From Geomonas subterranea (GTDB lineage: Bacteria; Desulfobacterota; Desulfuromonadia; Geobacterales; Geobacteraceae), in assembly GCF_019063845.1 (NCBI RefSeq), contig NZ_CP077683.1, positions 620,001-684,000 on the forward strand: a stretch of DNA of 64,000 bases. The letters are read 5' to 3'. Shown in pieces: positions 61,213 through 64,000 of the stretch. The notes under the pieces are model-generated. The model made no database searches, was not told the DNA's origin, and saw only the letters and a list, made by a program, of their open reading frames with translations. Position 1 is the first letter of the stretch; the number at the start of each line of letters is the position of its first letter. A program made the position numbers and the translations under genes.

Positions 61213-61315
61213 GTTCTAAGTTCTACGTTCCAGGTTCTACGTTTGGAACCTTTTTAGCCGCATATTATTCAGTCATGTTCTTTGTTCCTGTTCGAAACAT
61301 GGAACGTAGAACAGT
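61213..61315. repeat. Inverted repeat GTTCTACGTTCCA/TGGAACGTAGAAC
   Basis: A perfect 13-base inverted pair lies at 61220-61232 and 61300-61312, with a second partial left arm (GTTCTACGTTTGGAAC) at 61234-61249. It fills the kdsB-pyrG gap and ends close to the pyrG ribosome-binding site. The pattern looks like a dispersed palindromic element. Confidence 0.7.
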
Positions 61316-61339
61316 TTCTAGTTTCCGGAGGTTTTTTAA

Positions 61340-62944
<1,605 letters not shown>

Positions 62945-62945
62945 A

Positions 62946-63147
62946 ACAGGGATAAAGGGGATAAAAAGGATAACTGCGAGAAGCGGTTGTAACGCAAAGC
63001 CGCAAAGACGCAAAGACGCAAAGAACACAGGATCAAACAGACTGAGTTTTGGTTTAACCCAAAATCTTTATAAGGTTTTATCCCGTTTATCCCTTTTATC
63101 CCTGTTAAACGGTTTGCTTTGCTTTACTTTGCGTCTTTGCGGCTTGA
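62946..63147. repeat. Dispersed CGCAAAG/GGGATAAAGGGG repeat, copy 3
   Basis: Arms are ordered A-B-A'-B': ACAGGGATAAAGGGGATAAA (62946), AACGCAAAGCCGCAAAGACG (62991), ATCCCTTTTATCCCTG (about 63089) and CTTTGCGTCTTTGCGGC (63127). The centre shares CCCAAAATCTTTA with copy 1. It fills the pyrG-kdsA gap up to the kdsA ribosome-binding site. Confidence 0.75.
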
Positions 63148-63190
63148 GTGAGCGAAGCGAACGGGCGTGAGATGATTTAAAGGAGAAACA

Positions 63191-64000
63191 ATGATCCGTG
63201 AGATCTCAGTAGGTAATGTCAAGATAGGCGGCAACAGGCCGCTCGTGCTGGTCGCGGGGCCGTGCGTGATAGAAAACGAAACGGCGACGCTGCGCCACGC
63301 GGAGCGCCTGATGAGCATCTGCAACGGTGTCGGCATCCCGCTCATTTTCAAGGCCTCCTACGACAAGGCGAACCGTACCTCGGTCACCGCCTTCCGCGGT
63401 CCCGGCATGGAAGAGGGGCTGAGGATCCTGGCCAAGGTGAAGGAATCGCTGGGCGTTCCGGTCCTCTCGGACATCCACTCCATCGAGCAGGTGGAGCCCG
63501 CCGCCGACGTGCTGGACGTGCTGCAGATCCCGGCATTCCTTTGCCGCCAGACCGACCTCCTGGTCGCCGCCGCGAAGACCGGCAAGGTCATCAACGTGAA
63601 GAAGGGGCAGTTCCTGGCGCCGTGGGACATGAAGAACGTGGTCGGCAAGATCCGCGCCTGCGAGAACGAGAACATCATCCTCACCGAGCGGGGCGCGAGC
63701 TTCGGTTACAACAACCTCGTGGTGGACATGCGCAGCTTCCCCATCATGCGTTCCACCGGCTACCCCGTCATCTTCGACGCGACCCACAGCGTGCAGCTTC
63801 CGGGAGGCGAGGGGACCTCGTCGGGTGGCCAGCGCGAGTACGTGGAGTTCCTCTCCCGTGCGGCCGTCGCCGCCGGGGTGGACGGCGTCTTCATGGAAGT
63901 GCACGAGGCGCCCGAGCAGGCGCTGTGCGACGGACCGAACTCGGTGCGTCTGGACGACCTGCCGGCACTTTTGAACAAACTGAAGGCCATCGACGCCATC
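63191..64000 (+). CDS. kdsA: Kdo-8-phosphate synthase (cut by window end)
   Basis: At least 270 residues are visible from ATG 63191 (AAAGGAGAAAC upstream), with no stop before the window edge; the family is about 270-280 residues, so little is missing. It shows VAGPCVIE near 22, [12 protein letters not shown] near 52-63, RGPGMEEGL near 68, and [19 protein letters not shown] near 160-180. It condenses arabinose-5-phosphate and phosphoenolpyruvate into Kdo-8-phosphate. It completes a kdsB-pyrG-kdsA block. Confidence 0.95.
   Translation, partial: MIREISVGNVKIGGNRPLVLVAGPCVIENETATLRHAERLMSICNGVGIPLIFKASYDKANRTSVTAFRGPGMEEGLRILAKVKESLGVPVLSDIHSIEQVEPAADVLDVLQIPAFLCRQTDLLVAAAKTGKVINVKKGQFLAPWDMKNVVGKIRACENENIILTERGASFGYNNLVVDMRSFPIMRSTGYPVIFDATHSVQLPGGEGTSSGGQREYVEFLSRAAVAAGVDGVFMEVHEAPEQALCDGPNSVRLDDLPALLNKLKAIDAI

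Overview
The window reads as chromosome of a high-GC, Gram-negative, anaerobic member of the Desulfuromonadota, most likely Geobacteraceae (Geobacter, Geomonas or Citrifermentans type). Four things support this: a complete type IV pilus secretin system, Kdo (LPS) genes, MqnA of the futalosine menaquinone route, and a PxxKW-type cysteine-rich protein beside small c-type cytochrome and Cys-rich lipoprotein genes. I see no rRNA, tRNA, CRISPR array, insertion sequence or prophage. Placement to family is inference; no database was searched.

Region 1 (1-22.5 kb) is pilus and envelope. A DsbC-like thioredoxin-fold protein precedes pilY1 and a minor-pilin set (fimU/pilV/pilW/pilX-like). After a terminator a second, paralogous fimU/pilV/pilW/pilX set follows without a pilY1. 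A small HTH gene then leads pilM-pilN-pilO-pilP-pilQ, followed by three lipoprotein genes. One of these is a 1,374-residue multidomain protein ending in a CFI-box C-terminal region, and another is a stand-alone DsbC N-domain-like lipoprotein.

Region 2 (22.6-32.1 kb) is central metabolism: aroC, aroK, aroB, a TPR protein, a roadblock/LC7 protein, aroQ, an Xaa-Pro peptidase, accB, accC, gcvH and mqnA. Four shikimate enzymes make chorismate and mqnA commits it to menaquinone, while accBC feed fatty-acid synthesis. The pilMNOPQ-aro linkage known from gamma-proteobacteria is preserved but interrupted by the lipoprotein genes.

Region 3 (32.1-47.6 kb) is mixed: a NUDIX hydrolase, a PxxKW protein, a phosphohexomutase, nifU-nifS for Fe-S assembly, an orphan ribbon-helix-helix gene, a ModF-like double ABC ATPase, and an Lhr-type helicase interrupted by one in-frame TAA. 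It also holds a small TPR lipoprotein, an unrecognised 392-residue protein behind a decayed dinB remnant, a monohaem cytochrome and a Cys-knuckle lipoprotein.

Region 4 (47.7-51.6 kb) is an iron island: fur, feoB, a zinc-ribbon protein and a DtxR-FeoA fusion. Region 5 (51.8-60.2 kb) is a chemosensory operon: a soluble MCP-like protein, STAS, cheY, cheA, cheR, cheD, cheB and an EAL-HDOD protein, with no separate cheW. Region 6 (60.4-64.0 kb) is kdsB-pyrG-kdsA, with kdsA running off the end.

Intergenic DNA carries at least four families of dispersed palindromic repeats and a degenerate 104-bp tandem repeat. No single locus is demonstrably a new system. The best candidates are the split Lhr helicase, the haem-motif DsbC-like protein with the separate DsbC N-domain lipoprotein around the pilus locus, and the CFI-box lipoprotein cluster.
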